Below, in pieces: positions 21,412 through 31,989 of a stretch of 64,000 nt of DNA. The DNA lies in contig CAXKVR010000041.1 in the NCBI GenBank assembly GCA_964058845.1, forward strand, positions 1 through 64,000, written 5' to 3'. The number at the start of each line of letters is the position of its first letter. Positions within the stretch are counted from its first letter, which is position 1. The notes beneath the pieces were generated by a model. It saw only the letters and a program-made list of their open reading frames with translations. It did not search any database and was not told the origin of the DNA. This stretch comes from Carex sylvatica. Its lineage: Eukaryota > Streptophyta > Magnoliopsida > Poales > Cyperaceae. The translations under genes and the position numbers were made by a program.

Positions 21412-23655
21412 ATGATTTCTTTAGAAAAATTATGGAGCAAACTTGAGATCCGGGTGCTCGTGATGAGCAGCCTCGGCCTTCAGATCTTTCTCCTTGCCTT
21501 CGCCGGCTTTCGGAAGCATGTAATTTCTACCCGGTTGGCGCGAACGACCACTAGAACGTGGCATGGTCCTCTGGCTCTTATGTTCCACTGGCTTCTCTGG
21601 TTGGCCTACCTCTTGGCTGACTATGTGGCCACGGTCGCTCTTGCCTACCTCCCAGGGAGCGAAAGAAATAAGGATACTCTTGAAATCAAGACTCACCACC
21701 TGCTCATGTTTTGGGCCCCTTTCTTCATCCTCCACCTTGGTGGGCAGGACACCATCACCGCCTTGTCCGTCGAAGATAATGAGCTGTGGGCGCGACACTT
21801 GCTAACACTCTGCTCTCAGGTCGTGCTTGCAATATACTATTATCTTTCATCCAACCTAGAAGTCGGTGCACTGCGGCTCCCTGCTGCTCTCATGTTTTCC
21901 GTTGCAATCTTCAAGTATGCCGAGAGGGTTTGGTCATTACAGCGTGCAAGCATGTCTTCCCTGCGGAGTTCCATGATCACCAAACCTGATCCTGGCCCTA
22001 ACTATGCCAAGTTCATGCAGGAGTACACATCATCTAATGAGGCTGGGCTGAAAGCCACAATCCAAGTGGAGGTCGAGAAACATAAAGGTGATCTAGAGAG
22101 CCAGCGCCAACCGAAAGAATCAGCAGTGGACGAGTCTCCCAAAGAATATGAAGTAGTTGTGTGCAAGGCGTACGAGTTCTTCCCGACATTCAAGCGACTC
22201 TTTGTGGACCTAATTCTGAGCTATAAGAATCGTGAGGACAGCCAGAAGTATTTCGAGGGCCTTATCTCCGATGATGCGTACAAGTTGATTGAAATTGAGC
22301 TCTCCTGGATGTACGAGATTCTCCATTCTAAAGGTTCTGTTATTTATGCCTTTAAGCACTATGGCTGGATTTCTCGTGGGATCACTTTGGTCATTACTAC
22401 GGCCACCCTTTGTATATTTGCGGTGGCCGACCATGCTGGGTATGGAGGGTTTGAGACAACTCTAACGTATGTGCTTCTAGGGGGTGCAGTTAGCTTGGAA
22501 ATCATTGCACTTGGTATTATGCTTCTGTCACTCTGGACCTACGCAGCAATGAGAGAGTCCAAATCTTTAGACTGTCTTTCAAAGTTCCTCTTTTCTATTC
22601 AAAAAAAATTGAGGTCTCAGACAAAGCCAAGATGGTCCGAAAAAATGGCACAGTTTAGTCTGATTACATACTCCCTAGAAGATAAGCCTTGTTGTTTGAA
22701 GTCCATAATAAAATCTGTCGGATTTAAAGAGACTTGGGATAATTACCGGTACACTGCAAATGTTATGGTTAGAGGCGGTCTAAAAGAGTTAGTATTTCGA
22801 GAGTTAAAAAACAAGATGAAAAACATAGAGGATACAGCTAGTTATAGGAGATTCACTAGCCATAGAGGCCAGTGGGCACTTCAGCGCAAGGGCTACTACC
22901 AAGAGTTCGGTTGGAGTGTGGAGGCCGAATTCGATGAGAGCATCCTCCTGTGGCACATAGCAACTGATCTATTATACCATGAAACCGAAAAGTCCAAATT
23001 CACCTTGGACAAACAGAAACAGTCGGAACAACAAGAACAGAAACATGAATCGCAGTCGGAACAACAGTCAGAACAGAAATCGGAACCACAGCCAGCCCAG
23101 CAACTGGAAGACAATCCAGAACAGCAACAGCAAAAAGAACGAGCGATAAGCCAGGACATTTCAAACTACATGTTGTTCCTGCTCATCGTGCGACCTTTTA
23201 TGATGCCTGCTGGCATTGGGCAGATTCGATTCGGTGACACCTGTGAAGAGGCAAAGAACTTCTTGCAGCAACAAGGTCATATCAGTATGATTGGTGCTGT
23301 AGGAAAGATACTAGATGTGAATACGGAGTATGACCCAGCGCTTGTTAAAGGTGATCGCAGCAAGTCAGTGTTGTTCAAAGGATGCAAGCTAGCACACGAT
23401 TTAAAGAATGAATTCACCAGTAAGGAGAACGGTATACTAGATTGGAATAAAATATGGAGATTAATCAGTGCTGTGTGGGTTGAGATGTTATGCTATGCAG
23501 CCAGCAAATGCAGCGGGCAGTACCACGCCAAGCAATTAAGCAAGGGTGGAGAGCTGCTCACGGTGATCTGGTTCCTGATGGCTCATTTGGGAATGGGAGA
23601 ACAGTACCGCATTGAGGAAGGTCATGCCCGCGCCAAGTTGATTATATCCAAGTGA
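21412..23655 (+). CDS. DUF4220/DUF594 membrane protein, paralogue 1
   Basis: A 747-residue single-exon protein of the plant DUF4220 plus DUF594 family, whose biochemical role is unknown. Hydrophobic segments lie at about residues 15-33, 52-80, 97-112 and 125-145, with a further pair at about 325-375. The DUF4220 hallmark GGQDTITALSVEDNELWARH is complete. After a Gln/Glu/Ser-rich linker (about 534-575, repeated SEQQ units) the C-terminal DUF594 part holds SNYMLFLLIVRPFMMP and a conserved GGELLTVIWFLMAHLGMGEQ motif near the end. The first ATG is chosen because the paralogue at 36796-39255 starts at the same aligned residue (MISLEKLWSKLEIRVLV versus MLSFEQIWNKLEIRVLV). The reading frame is unbroken and looks functional. 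Confidence 0.9.
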   Translation: MISLEKLWSKLEIRVLVMSSLGLQIFLLAFAGFRKHVISTRLARTTTRTWHGPLALMFHWLLWLAYLLADYVATVALAYLPGSERNKDTLEIKTHHLLMFWAPFFILHLGGQDTITALSVEDNELWARHLLTLCSQVVLAIYYYLSSNLEVGALRLPAALMFSVAIFKYAERVWSLQRASMSSLRSSMITKPDPGPNYAKFMQEYTSSNEAGLKATIQVEVEKHKGDLESQRQPKESAVDESPKEYEVVVCKAYEFFPTFKRLFVDLILSYKNREDSQKYFEGLISDDAYKLIEIELSWMYEILHSKGSVIYAFKHYGWISRGITLVITTATLCIFAVADHAGYGGFETTLTYVLLGGAVSLEIIALGIMLLSLWTYAAMRESKSLDCLSKFLFSIQKKLRSQTKPRWSEKMAQFSLITYSLEDKPCCLKSIIKSVGFKETWDNYRYTANVMVRGGLKELVFRELKNKMKNIEDTASYRRFTSHRGQWALQRKGYYQEFGWSVEAEFDESILLWHIATDLLYHETEKSKFTLDKQKQSEQQEQKHESQSEQQSEQKSEPQPAQQLEDNPEQQQQKERAISQDISNYMLFLLIVRPFMMPAGIGQIRFGDTCEEAKNFLQQQGHISMIGAVGKILDVNTEYDPALVKGDRSKSVLFKGCKLAHDLKNEFTSKENGILDWNKIWRLISAVWVEMLCYAASKCSGQYHAKQLSKGGELLTVIWFLMAHLGMGEQYRIEEGHARAKLIISK

Positions 23656-24680
23656 CGCAATTTGTTTCAACAATCTTCATGTTTCCATTAATTTTCATCC
23701 CCTTTAGTAATGTTCATTGTAAACATATATATAATGTACCATGATTTTCATTATTAACAGCAACCTTTTTTTTTTCGTCCTTTTTGTAAAATTATTTATG
23801 TAAAGTGTGCGTGGATGAGTTTATAATTATATATTACAGTGTGTTTGTGTGATATATATAAAGTTTTGCAAAGTGTATATGAAATGTCACTGGATGCTCA
23901 ACACCAGAGTCCATTAATAGACTTGAATGAAATTATTAAATTCAAGCCTCAATGGGATCAGGGAACTTGCATGGGAGGCTTTGTTGTGTCGGTGATTTGT
24001 CACAGATTGTTCATCATCGCAATGCGAAACCTTTTTCTTTCCAAAACGACCCTACATAAAGCACCGAAGCACAAAGAAAGACGAAAGCAGAATTTAATAA
24101 TGTACTCAATTAATTGATTCTCCCCTGCATTAATTCCTCCTCTTTATTGCGTCCGCATCACAATCCCATAAAACCATGAGCGATATCTCATCTAAAAAAT
24201 GTGGCATTTAAAACGTTGTGATATCTCAATTACTCCTAATATTAAATTTGATTTAAAATGTGATATTTCATCTAAAAAAATATTTTGTACGTATAATATT
24301 TTCTGAAGTTTGAGTGATCGGGTGAGAATTTGTGGGGCTATAAACTTCTTTTCGACTTATATATTTTTCGTCAATTTAATTTATCACAATTTTTTTATTA
24401 TAATAAAAGGAAGAGATATCCATTTCATTTGCATGAAATCAGAAGTTAACTTACAACCAACAAAATCATTAGATCACTTAACTTTTATCATAATTTTAGC
24501 AAGATGAGTTTGGGTATGTGACTCTTTAAGTTGTGCACGGCCAACTATTAGATATTTTCATTTATAGAAGATACTTTGCGAGTTTTCCTGAACTTGGGGT
24601 AAATGTTGATTTCCTATTCTATGGGAAAAGTGTGATAGAAAACAGATTTAACAAAGTAGGAGACTATTACAAGATTAAGG
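23656..24680. other. 3' flank of DUF4220 gene 1, no further gene
   Basis: AT-rich. Two words of the GATATCTCATCTAAAAAA type (about 24180 and 24260) suggest a small repeat. The frames at 23839-24117 and 24310-24507 carry no recognisable domain. Confidence 0.5.
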
Positions 24681-24689
24681 GATCCAGAA

Positions 24690-25240
24690 AACTCTAGCTA
24701 TCTTTGTCATCTCCTTCCTTCCATTTCGTGCCGCAAGCCTCCTTAGCTCCGTCCATCTCCTTCCTCCCATCTCTTCGCCAACAAGCCTCCTCAGCTCCGT
24801 CCTCGCCTCCCGCTCCCTCCAAGGGAGAGCGGGGGATCCTCACCGATAACTCTCTCCTCTTCCTCCTTTTCTTCTCTGTCTTCTTCATTCTCTCCTCTGC
24901 CCTCTTCCACTCTCATCCACCCCACTTCCTCTTCAAAAAATTCTAGCTGCCAACAAGTGTTACTCGTTCCTACCCCCTACCCCAGCACCTATCCATCAAG
25001 AGAAGAGAAAATTGACAATAATAGTCTTAGTCGTCATCTTTCTTGTCTATCGGTACCTTCTTTTCCTTCACCATTATTGAGAGAATTAAGGACAATTGGC
25101 GACAATAACCATAATCGTCGGCTCTCATCTCTCTTTGCACTTCCACCACCGCTGCACCCTGGCTTCTCCACCCGCAACCCAAATAGGAAAAAAGAAGAAA
25201 ACAAATGTCTCCTTTCCTTTGGTCGTTAGTCAGTCAAAAC
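24690..25240. other. Pyrimidine-rich segment of unknown origin
   Basis: More GC-rich than its surroundings and strongly CT-biased (TCCTTCCTTCC, CTCCTCTTCC). It supports open frames of 80-90 codons, but they are Ser/Pro/Leu-rich low complexity without a domain. It could be an old 5' leader or gene fragment; no assignment is made. Confidence 0.35.
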
Positions 25241-26184
25241 TGAAGATTATTGGTGTTTTCCACTAAATGATATGGTTTGTTTCTTTTGTTGTTTTAGTTG
25301 GTTGTGTTGTTAGATGTTGATGTTTAGATATTGATGTTTTTTAGATGTTGATGTAGTTGAATGATGTTTTGAATGTAGAACATTGAATGTATTTTATGTT
25401 TTAAATAATAAAATTTATACTTGATAGCCACTCTTAAAGTTAAAAAAAAAAAAAAAACATATTTAACAAAAATATTGTGATACAAATTTTTTAGTGGTTG
25501 AGAATTGAAATTTGTTTTAGTGGCAAAATGCAATGTCTCCCATACAGGACTCAAAATTCGGTAGAAAATTCTTTTAAGGAGAATTTTAGAAGGCCAGACT
25601 TTCATTTTTTTATTTTTAAATAGAACTTTTTTGATAGTTGGAGAGAGAAAGAGCTGGTGGAATAATTGAGGATGCTGTCCATAAGGCCTTGTTTGGTAGG
25701 GCTGGCAAAGTTGTTGTGGGTTGAAGTTAAGGAAGAATTACTTGCTTACCTCCAAGTTAAGATGACTTTAAGTTATTCTTGTCTGGTTGAGATTTAAAAG
25801 TTAAGTCATGGCTTAAATTATTTTTATTTAGTTAGAGCTTGTTACTTAAGTCATGTTTTAAAATAATTGTTGAATTGTATATTGTTTTATTTTTAAGTGT
25901 GGGGTGTTTAAAAAATATATTGTTGTATACAATATGATAATTTGATTAATACAGTGTATTTTTATAACCAGCAAAAATTTCTTATAATTTGGTCATTTTT
26001 TTGTCTTACACGTTTGATAACTATTAGTATTTTTTTAAGTTACAAACTAATTTATAATTAAAAAATTATAGATGTTATAGTTTTGCCATAATATTACCAT
26101 TACTACATTCTTTGGATTAGTTGAATGTACATAAATAAAATTGATGCTTAAAGGACAAAAATTTAAACGTAAGTAGTATACTAA
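25241..26184. other. AT-rich DNA, no gene seen
   Basis: Contains a short tandem of TTGATGTTTAGATATTGATG-like words (about 25310-25360) and a poly(A) tract at 25443-25457. No other signal. Confidence 0.5.
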
Positions 26185-26214
26185 CTAGTCAAATGGCCGT
26201 GCGTTTGCAACGGG
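26185..26214 (-). mobile_element. Helitron-like 3' terminus 1
   Basis: Read on the minus strand, a hairpin CCGTTGCAAACGCACGG (six pairs with one bulged T, loop AAAC) is followed after eight bases by CTAG and then a T. This is the standard Helitron 3' end: a hairpin 5-12 bases before CTRR, inserted 5' of a host T. The element would extend to the right, over the gene fragments at 27353-29668. The 5' TC end was not found. Confidence 0.6.
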
Positions 26215-27352
26215 ATTGAAATATTATTTTGATTACTTTTTTTAAATGTGATTAATTTTTAATTTATTTCTTCATTATGTGTTCGTCAATAATAAGAGCA
26301 AACGATAACCTTAGAACTTAATACTATATTATTTGTGGAGATAATTAATTGTAAATACATTTCATGCTGAACCTTGCGAAATACACCTGTTCATCACATC
26401 TATGCACTATATAAAAGCTTCATATTGGACATGCATAAATTTCACATGTTACTGATCCCATACCTATAAAGAACATTTAGCATGATCCCGTCAATTAATT
26501 GTGATGAAAATCATGAGTAATTCACAGTTGTGCATGCACAGTCATATTTCTCAATGGTCAATGTGAGTTTTCCAGTAATAATAAGTTATTCCATAGCACC
26601 GAATCCTGGATGGCATGCCATTTTGGCTTTATATCGCACCACATTTAATGAGTAATAATAGCAGATTGATGGATTATGGAGTCACAAGAATCTGCCAAAT
26701 TAACTACTTCAATTGTATCAGGAATAGAACTTAATTAATTGGTTTCACAAGTAGGTATTTATCAGTGGGCCGGGTTCAGGTTTTGGTTTACCAATGGTAA
26801 GTGTATGTTCTCTGGTCTCGTTCAGTTATTTGATACTGGTAGATTCCGGTACCATTATGAACCAACTTGTTTCTATACTTGTGCATTTAACTATAATTGA
26901 CCATTAGTCCTCGAGTATCTTATATTTTAACTATGATATAGACTCTTCAATAGAAATATGATGCACCAGTTGAATATAAAATGTATCAAATACCAACCAA
27001 TTCAATACTGATACAGGAACACTATACTTAGTATGTACTGATCAGTATACAGTACACAACTTCATTTTTTTTTTAAACCAATAAAGAAACTAATTTATTT
27101 TCACTGATCACTATACAGTACACAACTTCTCCTTGTTAAACAAACTCATGATCTCCTTATGATGCATATGAAAAGTAATGCGAAGATCAAAAGAAACAAT
27201 TTATTTTTATTTAATTTTTGAGAATATATGAACCAAAATCTCTGTTAGTGACCATGACAAGTAAAGGAGAATAAAAATGAAATGACAAAATAATATACAA
27301 TTAATGAATAAGTGAAAATATTATATAATCATGAAAAACAAGATTTCGGCAA

Positions 27353-27514
27353 TTAAGCACCATTGCGAAAATCATGAAAAATGCGGTTATGGTGATCCTG
27401 CAGCATCTTGGTGTGAATGTAGAAACACGAGTAGCCGAGCTCAGCAATTTTCTTAGCCAGTAGCTCCACACGGTTCACCAAGTTGCAAAATATTATCGAT
27501 TGATTTATTTGAAG
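27353..27514 (-). pseudogene. Captured exon of a DHH1/DDX6-type DEAD-box RNA helicase
   Basis: The minus strand encodes about 53 residues matching the helicase C-terminal domain of plant RH6/RH8/RH12, the cytoplasmic mRNA-decapping helicases. It includes [35 protein letters not shown] and IFHDFRNGA. It starts exactly after a splice acceptor (GGTGGCAG at 27515-27522) and runs into a TAA stop at 27353-27355, where the family protein would continue. The preceding exon of the same gene is at 28148-28270. The N-terminal motor domain is absent, so this is a fragment. Confidence 0.85.
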
Positions 27515-27762
27515 CTGCCACCAAAACAAAAGGCTTTATATATTACACTCTAGATCGATCGATGGAATAAACCTTCGGTAAAAGTTTTGAAGAATACCCA
27601 ATATTTCAGTAAAGAGTCCATGTAATATTCACAGCATATCCGAATCAACCCTTAGATAATTCTTAGAAAAAACTATACCATATAATATTAAACAAAAACA
27701 ATAGCCGAAGGCAAGACCTCAAGACTCCACCAAAACAAGTATAATTTCTTGAGTGGGATTAC

Positions 27763-28101
27763 GGTACTATGCATAGTGCATATTGGTCCATACTATAGTT
27801 CAATATTTTTATTTTCAAAATTCAAATCATCGATCTGAACCATTCAACATGATCTCGATATGAAAATGTAGTTTTAGACCAGGTTTCACATTATTTATAA
27901 TTTGTTTATTATTTCTTAGATGAGTGGAAAATCACTTGATAGTGATTTTATCTAAAAAAACAATAAATTTTTTTATAAATAATGTAAAATTTAATCTTGA
28001 AGTATATTTTTATATGAAAATCATGTTTAACGGTCCAGATATACTATTTGGACTTTAAAAAATAAAAATATTGATCCATAGTACGGACCAATCTGCGATA
28101 T
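27763..28101. mobile_element. Hairpin MITE M5 in the helicase-fragment intron
   Basis: Left GGTACTATGCATAGTGCATA and right TATGCATAGCACC are near-inverse, followed inward by TTGGTCCATACTAT and its inverse and by a shared ATTTTATCTAAAAAA region. It lies between the two helicase exons. Partial relatives are at 8500-8650 and 28500-28815. Confidence 0.7.
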
Positions 28102-28147
28102 GCATAGCACCAGACCTCATATTGTAAAAGATCAAAAGAGAAGTTAC

Positions 28148-28270
28148 CTTGGAAAACACTGTGTTGAGGCAGTGTTCTTTCTGTTTCCCTTCAACATATG
28201 CATAATACTGGGTGATACCCTTGAGAGTAAATCATCCTTGAGATTTATCACGTAGACTCGTAGTAAGTAA
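28148..28270 (-). pseudogene. Captured preceding exon of the same RNA helicase
   Basis: The minus strand reads [10 protein letters not shown] in one frame, then [18 protein letters not shown] and LNTVFSK in another, so a small indel near 28225 breaks the frame. In DHH1/DDX6 helicases this stretch directly precedes the NQSIIFCN exon, matching the order seen here. Boundaries agree with a TTACAG acceptor (28271-28276) and an AAG/GTAAC donor (28143-28150). Exon order, splice sites and phase are therefore kept, while the frame is lost. Confidence 0.8.
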
Positions 28271-28499
28271 CTGTAACCGATTATATAATTCTCTATTTGA
28301 TGCACCATAAAGTAAAATGAAGATAACAACAAATGAGAACACAAAAATCCAACATCCTTTTATAGGAGTAAGGAAGTAAGGATAAGATTGGATATCTCTA
28401 ATTAATGTTACAACCAAATTTAATTAATTTTTGAAAAAGGAAAGAAAGTTCCTCTCAAGCTGCCAACTAACATTGTAAATAGTGAAGGCAACTTCTACA

Positions 28500-28815
28500 G
28501 GGCCATTTTATAAACCTCTGCCATGATTCCATATGAAAATGTACTATCAGATTAAATTTTATAAATTTTACAACTTTTTTTTTTTTTGATAGATAGAAAA
28601 GATCTTGATCTAAAAAATTGTAGAACATTCAAAAGTACTGATTTTCTGCTTGTCTAAAAAAATAGTATAAAAATTCTCAAAAATATAAAATATATTCTGC
28701 AAGTACATTTTTATTTTCATATGGAGATCAAATTGAACTATTTAGATCGACTATTAAAATTTGAAAATAAAAATATTGATCCATAGTATGGACCACTCTG
28801 TGTTATGCATAGTAA
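28500..28815. mobile_element. Decayed hairpin MITE M6
   Basis: The right arm (ATTGATCCATAGTATGGACC, then GTTATGCATAGTA) matches M5. The left arm is largely eroded. Inner words AAATGTACTATCAG and GCAAGTACATTTTTATT still pair partly. Confidence 0.5.
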
Positions 28816-28862
28816 TACACAATTGTGTTGTGGAGCAAAATACTTTCAATTATATTTGTTGA

Positions 28863-28943
28863 ATTATTCTTTGCGTACCATGCGGCGTAGTGATTTATAC
28901 CAATAAAATCCAATGATCCCTTAACCAATACTGCCTCATTAGT
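28863..28943 (-). pseudogene. Captured piece of a GH1 beta-glucosidase exon
   Basis: The minus strand encodes 27 residues including LVKGSLDFIGINHYAAWYAK. This is the conserved KGS-DF-G-NHY block of plant glycoside hydrolase family 1 enzymes, which hydrolyse beta-glucosides. No catalytic glutamate motif is present and no other GH1 exon was recognised nearby. It shares the minus orientation of the neighbouring fragments. Confidence 0.7.
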
Positions 28944-29089
28944 TGAGACTCACAAACACCATCCCTGTTATTAAAAAATGAAAAAAAAAACTAAATTCAG
29001 TTTAAACATCAAACCAAAATCCATTACAGCTTATAAGAAATGAACAACTAATAGGCAATTATTTTTTTTATTGGCAACGTACGTGAGAA

Positions 29090-29160
29090 ATGATCAGCAA
29101 CTAAGAGGGACCTGCAGCTCAGGTGCTTTATAAGGTTGGCAATACCACCTTAGCACCCAG
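29090..29160 (-). pseudogene. Possible captured exon, unassigned
   Basis: The minus strand has a more GC-rich, coding-like stretch (ANLIKHLSCRSLLVAD in one frame) between the GH1 and RSZ pieces. I do not recognise the source gene. It is listed only because it sits in a row of minus-strand fragments. Confidence 0.25.
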
Positions 29161-29467
29161 CTATGTTCTTTAACCTAAAATCCTATAAATCCTATAAGAA
29201 CATATTTTATTTTTCAGAATGAAGAACATTACAGAACATTATAAATTTGTTTATTTTTCTTTCTTTTTTGCAAATTTTCTTTCCTCAGATTATAGTAATG
29301 TGTATTTTCTTTTTTAATTATAGCAAGGGAACAAACATCCTCTCTAGCTTAGTTCAAAGGAAATTAAGCAAGAGTATTTTTTTTAGTGGCTAATGGATGT
29401 CCAATTCAGACTAATTAAATAGTAAAAAGGATGTAAACGGTAAATAAAAGATTTACAACTAATGATG

Positions 29468-29668
29468 TTATAAATGTACATGCTTGCGACCGTAAGTAGG
29501 GCTAGGTCTGTTGTAGTGGGGACTGGGGCTTCGGCGACGGCCATGACCAGACTCCACACGCAGTCTACATTCCCTTGCAAAGTGACCTGGTTCCCCACAC
29601 TCAAAGCACCTCTTGTTCCCTGGCCCACCATGTAAATAGTCATGCCCGCCACGGCCATAGGCTTTCAA
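29468..29668 (-). pseudogene. Captured fragment of an RSZ-type SR splicing factor
   Basis: The minus strand encodes 66 residues with a CCHC zinc knuckle, CFECGEPGHFAREC, then GHGRRRSPSPHYNRPSP and TYGRK. This matches the zinc-knuckle to RS-domain junction of plant RSZ21/RSZ22 proteins, which bind pre-mRNA. The N-terminal RRM domain and most of the RS domain are missing. The coding-upstream side is cut at 29669 by the CACTA-like sequence. It is an isolated fragment. Confidence 0.75.
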
Positions 29669-30140
29669 CCACTAGTACAAAAAACCTCTTCATTGACTGT
29701 TCTAATACCCCTACACCGACTGTTATAGCAGCGTCAGTAAAGCCAGCGACAGTGAAGATTACCTTTTATTGACGCTTTAAAAACAGTAAGTGTTGAACAC
29801 CAACACTGACTGTTTTTACGTCAGTGTTGAACGCTAACACTGACTCTCTAAAAACAATCAGTGTTGGTGTTCAACACTGACTGTTTTTAGAGCGTCAGTG
29901 TTGATCACAACACTGACTGTTTTTAAAGCGTAAGTGTTGAATGCCAACACTGATGCTTCAAAAACAGTCAGTGTTGAGCCCAACCATGACGCTTAAAAAA
30001 CAGTCAGTGTTGGTGTTCAACACTGACGCTTTAAAAATAATCGGTGTTAATGTTAAAAATGTCAGTGTAGATATTAAAAACAATCGGTGTTGACATAAAA
30101 ATTTTGGCATGGTTCCGCTTGTATCGAGGCTAGCCTCCAT
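29669..30140. mobile_element. CACTA-like terminus with subterminal repeats
   Basis: Begins CCACTAGTACAAAAAACC, which resembles a CACTA-superfamily end, and continues with about ten direct and inverted copies of a word like AACACTGACTGTTTTTA/TCAGTGTTG. Such subterminal arrays are typical of CACTA elements, where the transposase binds. A matching array is at 33132-33250. No 3' terminus with inverse CACTA ends was identified with certainty. Confidence 0.6.
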
Positions 30141-30304
30141 ATTTTGTTAGCCATATAACTATTCGACATTCATTGACATTAAATAGAATATCATGCAAAT
30201 AATGTAGACAACATACATAAAAGGCAACACAATTTAACAACATAACATATTCATTCACAAAAAGTCACACTATAGCAAAATTTACATAACCCATAAAAAC
30301 AAAA

Positions 30305-30333
30305 CTAGTATCGTACCCGTGCGTTGCAACGGG
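30305..30333 (-). mobile_element. Helitron-like 3' terminus 2
   Basis: On the minus strand the hairpin CCCGTTGCAACGCACGGG (seven pairs with one bulged T) is followed after seven bases by CTAG and a host T. It is nearly the same as terminus 1 at 26185. The element would extend rightward over the xylose isomerase, eL37 and KIN17 fragments. The 5' end was not found. Confidence 0.65.
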
Positions 30334-30516
30334 GACATATTGTAAGAGAATAAAGCTTATAACATGAAGTAAGCACACAGCTCAAAGACTATATATACCG
30401 TTTTATCACAGTTAGTAAGAACAAGAAAAAACATGCATCGGTACCATTAAGTGTGCACAAAATAAATGCCAAACTGGAAATGTGAATCTTGTACAAGGAC
30501 ACAAGAAGAAAATATC

Positions 30517-30567
30517 CTGAAGTTCCTTTGCTAGCTCAACTACTTGATCCAAGTTCGCATTTGTTTC
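30517..30567 (-). pseudogene. Captured xylose isomerase exon (downstream piece)
   Basis: The minus strand encodes ETNANLDQVVELAKELQ, which in xylose isomerase follows the RDIAPDG segment closely. It is preceded by a CTGGCAG acceptor (30568-30574). Together with 30674-30769 it keeps the order of the parent gene. Xylose isomerase interconverts xylose and xylulose. Confidence 0.8.
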
Positions 30568-30673
30568 CTGCCAGTGTAATCAAATATTAAATGAGAGCCA
30601 ACTAAATATATATATATGGGTTTCAGTACTGCATATTGTAAAAGATTAAAAAGCTATATAGACAAGCATATAC

Positions 30674-30769
30674 CGAAAGGGTATTGATTAGCATCAGGAG
30701 CAATGTCTCTATCAGAGAAGCACCACTTATTGACCCCAAGCTTATTTATAAACTCAAGTTGTGCTCTCA
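30674..30769 (-). pseudogene. Captured xylose isomerase exon (upstream piece)
   Basis: The minus strand encodes RAQLEFINKLGVNKWCFS then DRDIAPDANQYPF. The KLGV-KWCF-DRDIAPD block is characteristic of xylose isomerase active-site strands. Boundaries fit a GTGCAG acceptor (30770-30775) and a G/GTATATG donor (30668-30674). The last residues differ from the family, and the rest of the enzyme is missing. Confidence 0.83.
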
Positions 30770-31226
30770 CTGCACCATTTCCACAAATCAAAACAAAAAT
30801 AAATTTAGTATCACACTTTGGTGTCGGATGAGTAGGTGATTTTCAAAGTATCCACAAAAAGTGCACTAATATTATAAAGTTTCTGTCACAAAACACACTA
30901 CAATACAAGCAACAGAATTGGTATCATCCTCCCATGGCCATGACTTAGTAGGCGCACCAAAATGCTACACTAAACCTAAACCAGAATGCTACACTAAACA
31001 AAAAGTATCACACCAGAATGCTAAACCAGAATGCTACACTAACCAGAATGTATCACACCAGTGCCTCGAAAAGTGTACCAGAATGCTACACTAAACCTAA
31101 ACCAGTCCTGCCATAATAACATCAACAATATGATAAAAACAACATGAGAAGCTCAAATTGAAGAAAAGAATTTTCTATTGTGCATATGCAGATATATAGC
31201 ATTGTAAAGAGTACCCTCATTTGTAC

Positions 31227-31332
31227 GGCATCTGACGCTATTTCTACGGCATCTGACGCACGCAACTGCCCATGGAGCAGCAGGTTCGGCATCCAGTTGT
31301 CTTCCTCCTAATTGCCCTCACACTCCAGTTAT
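31227..31332 (-). pseudogene. Captured exon piece of ribosomal protein eL37
   Basis: The minus strand starts after a GTGCAG acceptor (31333-31338) and encodes NWSVRAIRRKTTG, the invariant block of large-subunit protein eL37 (RPL37). Past this point the sequence diverges and contains a TAG. Two copies of GGCATCTGACGC (about 31228 and 31249) suggest a local rearrangement. It is a fragment only. Confidence 0.7.
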
Positions 31333-31639
31333 CTGCACAATAAAATCAAATTAGCTTCAAATAAATGCAAAAACCTTAGAAGAAGGCAAATCAGACAAGC
31401 GAAATAAAAAAAAACCCTTAAAAATGATCTAGAGGTCATTTTTTTTAATTCGATGTGCACATTTTTCAATACAAAATGGTAATGAAATAAAAAAATCGCT
31501 TAAAAATGATATAGAGGTCATCTTTATGTTTGTTGTACTGATTGACTGGCAAGTGTTTCAATATACTCAAATATGTCACAAAATATCACAGTATCAACTG
31601 AATATAAAACAATATCAGATAGTTTGAATTATTGGTATA

Positions 31640-31710
31640 AATGCATACTTTTGTAGCTCCTGAAGCAATATAAGTTTGTTCGTCTCTTCATTAATTTTCT
31701 GAGTTTATTA
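31640..31710 (-). pseudogene. Possible captured exon, unassigned
   Basis: The minus strand shows CTCAG followed by an open, charged stretch (KINEETNKLILLQELQK) that could be a coiled-coil exon. I do not recognise the parent gene. Support is composition and its position between other fragments. Confidence 0.25.
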
Positions 31711-31989
31711 AGTCACAAACATTAGTAAATAAGCAGGTGGAATTTATATCGTTAAGATAATTAAATATTCTTAATTAATAAGCATTGCTTTTGAAAGCTC
31801 AAGCCAACATTGTTTAGTTAATCAAAAATCGACATCATGAATTATATATATACATGCAGTCTCAGCAATCAAAAGTATCCAGATTAAGATATCAATAAGA
31901 AAATGAAAAATATTGTACCTCTTTATTTACCTCCAGGCTGAGCAGTACATATAAAATATTGCAGCAAAAAGAATGACAATGACAACAAG

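Noticed and set aside
24690..24946. Ser/Pro-rich frame with a hydrophobic end, possible secreted peptide
   Set aside because: Low-complexity CT-rich DNA is open in several frames at once, and no promoter or conserved motif supports it.
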